Positions 63,741 through 64,000 of a stretch of DNA of 64,000 nucleotides are shown one piece after another. The position numbers and the translations under genes were made by a program. This stretch comes from Mucilaginibacter sp. (GTDB lineage: Bacteria; Bacteroidota; Bacteroidia; Sphingobacteriales; Sphingobacteriaceae). The stretch covers positions 434,001 through 498,000 of the forward strand of contig NZ_JANYGQ010000032.1 of assembly GCF_025359345.1 (NCBI RefSeq), given 5' to 3'. Under the pieces are notes generated by a model. That model was not told the DNA's origin, made no database searches, and worked only from the letters and a program-made list of their open reading frames with translations. Every line of letters begins with the position of its first letter. Position 1 is the first letter of the stretch.

Positions 63741-64000
63741 TATGCTTCCTCTTTAAAATACACCTTATAATAATTCATAGCCTTGCCGTCGTCAAAACCT
63801 TTCTCAATCAGGTCCTTATTGCCGTGGATGTAGATATGAAAATTCTTATCCAGCTTTAGTACGCTTTTATAAATCTTAGCCTGTTTTTTTACCGCGTTGT
63901 CTGATATTTCGAAGGTATCGGAGATAGGGGTGTCGAACTCCTGTTCGTATTGGTTTTTAAAGTTTTTGAACGATTCTATTGCCTGCGGGTTGCCGATTAC
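63740..64000 (-). CDS. Nucleoid-associated protein (NdpA/37-kDa family), C-terminal part
   Basis: The minus-strand frame is open from the window edge (64000) to a TAA at 63742-63740 and gives 86 residues. It ends IYIHGNKDLIEKGFDDGKAM NYYKVYFKEEA (written in two parts). The segment with FHIYIHG, DLIEKG and a final YYKVYFKEE is typical of the C-terminus of Bacteroidota nucleoid-associated proteins of the NdpA type, which bind DNA non-specifically. About three quarters of the gene lies beyond the window. The family call rests on this short tail, so it is moderate. Confidence 0.65.
   Translation of the reverse strand, partial: VIGNPQAIESFKNFKNQYEQEFDTPISDTFEISDNAVKKQAKIYKSVLKLDKNFHIYIHGNKDLIEKGFDDGKAMNYYKVYFKEEA

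Overview
The window looks like the chromosome of a Bacteroidota bacterium, most like a Sphingobacteriaceae genus such as Mucilaginibacter or Pedobacter. The signs are moderate GC, start codons without Shine-Dalgarno sites, FtsX/MacB-type permeases of about 800 residues, a CarboxypepD_reg-like TonB receptor, a propeller/Y_Y_Y sensor kinase, and one candidate promoter of the Bacteroidota type (TTG, 19 nt, TATTTTAG). The genus is inferred from protein and promoter style only.

Positions 1-44304 hold one co-directional array of FtsX/MacB-like ABC permease genes: a 3' fragment at the left edge, fourteen intact genes of 783-835 codons, and four broken loci. The broken loci are an internal deletion (15531-17113), two paralogs fused out of frame (31050-34143), paired frameshifts (34232-36673) and a single nonsense codon (41941-44304). 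No ATPase or MacA-like adaptor gene lies in the window. The array is interrupted once, by a DUF4097 protein with an exact 18-residue repeat (24699-25724) followed by a strong terminator. Five spacers carry an ECF-sigma-like promoter (TGMAAC-like box, 16-17 nt, GTC), upstream of 5345, 10474, 12992, 17346 and 24699. Two carry a different, sigma-54-like element with palindromes upstream, before 26106 and 39483. Together with terminators near 25750, 39281 and 44377 these suggest transcription units of one to five genes. Many other spacers are built from degenerate 7- or 8-nt tandem repeats, one set after stop codons and another just before start codons.

Positions 44432-47021 hold a small histidine kinase (minus strand), a divergent GH18 lipoprotein and a small membrane-anchored protein of unknown function. 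Positions 47208-53068 form a likely operon: AhpD-like protein, TonB-dependent receptor, MFS transporter, and two more AhpD-like proteins. It ends in a hairpin made of heptad repeats. A DUF3179 membrane protein follows (53227-54423).

Positions 54651-57092 encode a secreted penicillin-acylase-family Ntn hydrolase with a His at B23, and a small secreted DUF3471-like protein. On the minus strand lie a MORN-repeat protein and a TPR protein, translationally coupled (57103-59240). A 1.2-kb-residue propeller sensor kinase fills 59612-63328. The right edge has two copies of a dispersed hairpin element, also present at 10.2 kb, and the 3' end of a nucleoid-associated (NdpA/37-kDa family) protein on the minus strand. 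I see no rRNA, tRNA, CRISPR array, transposase or phage gene.
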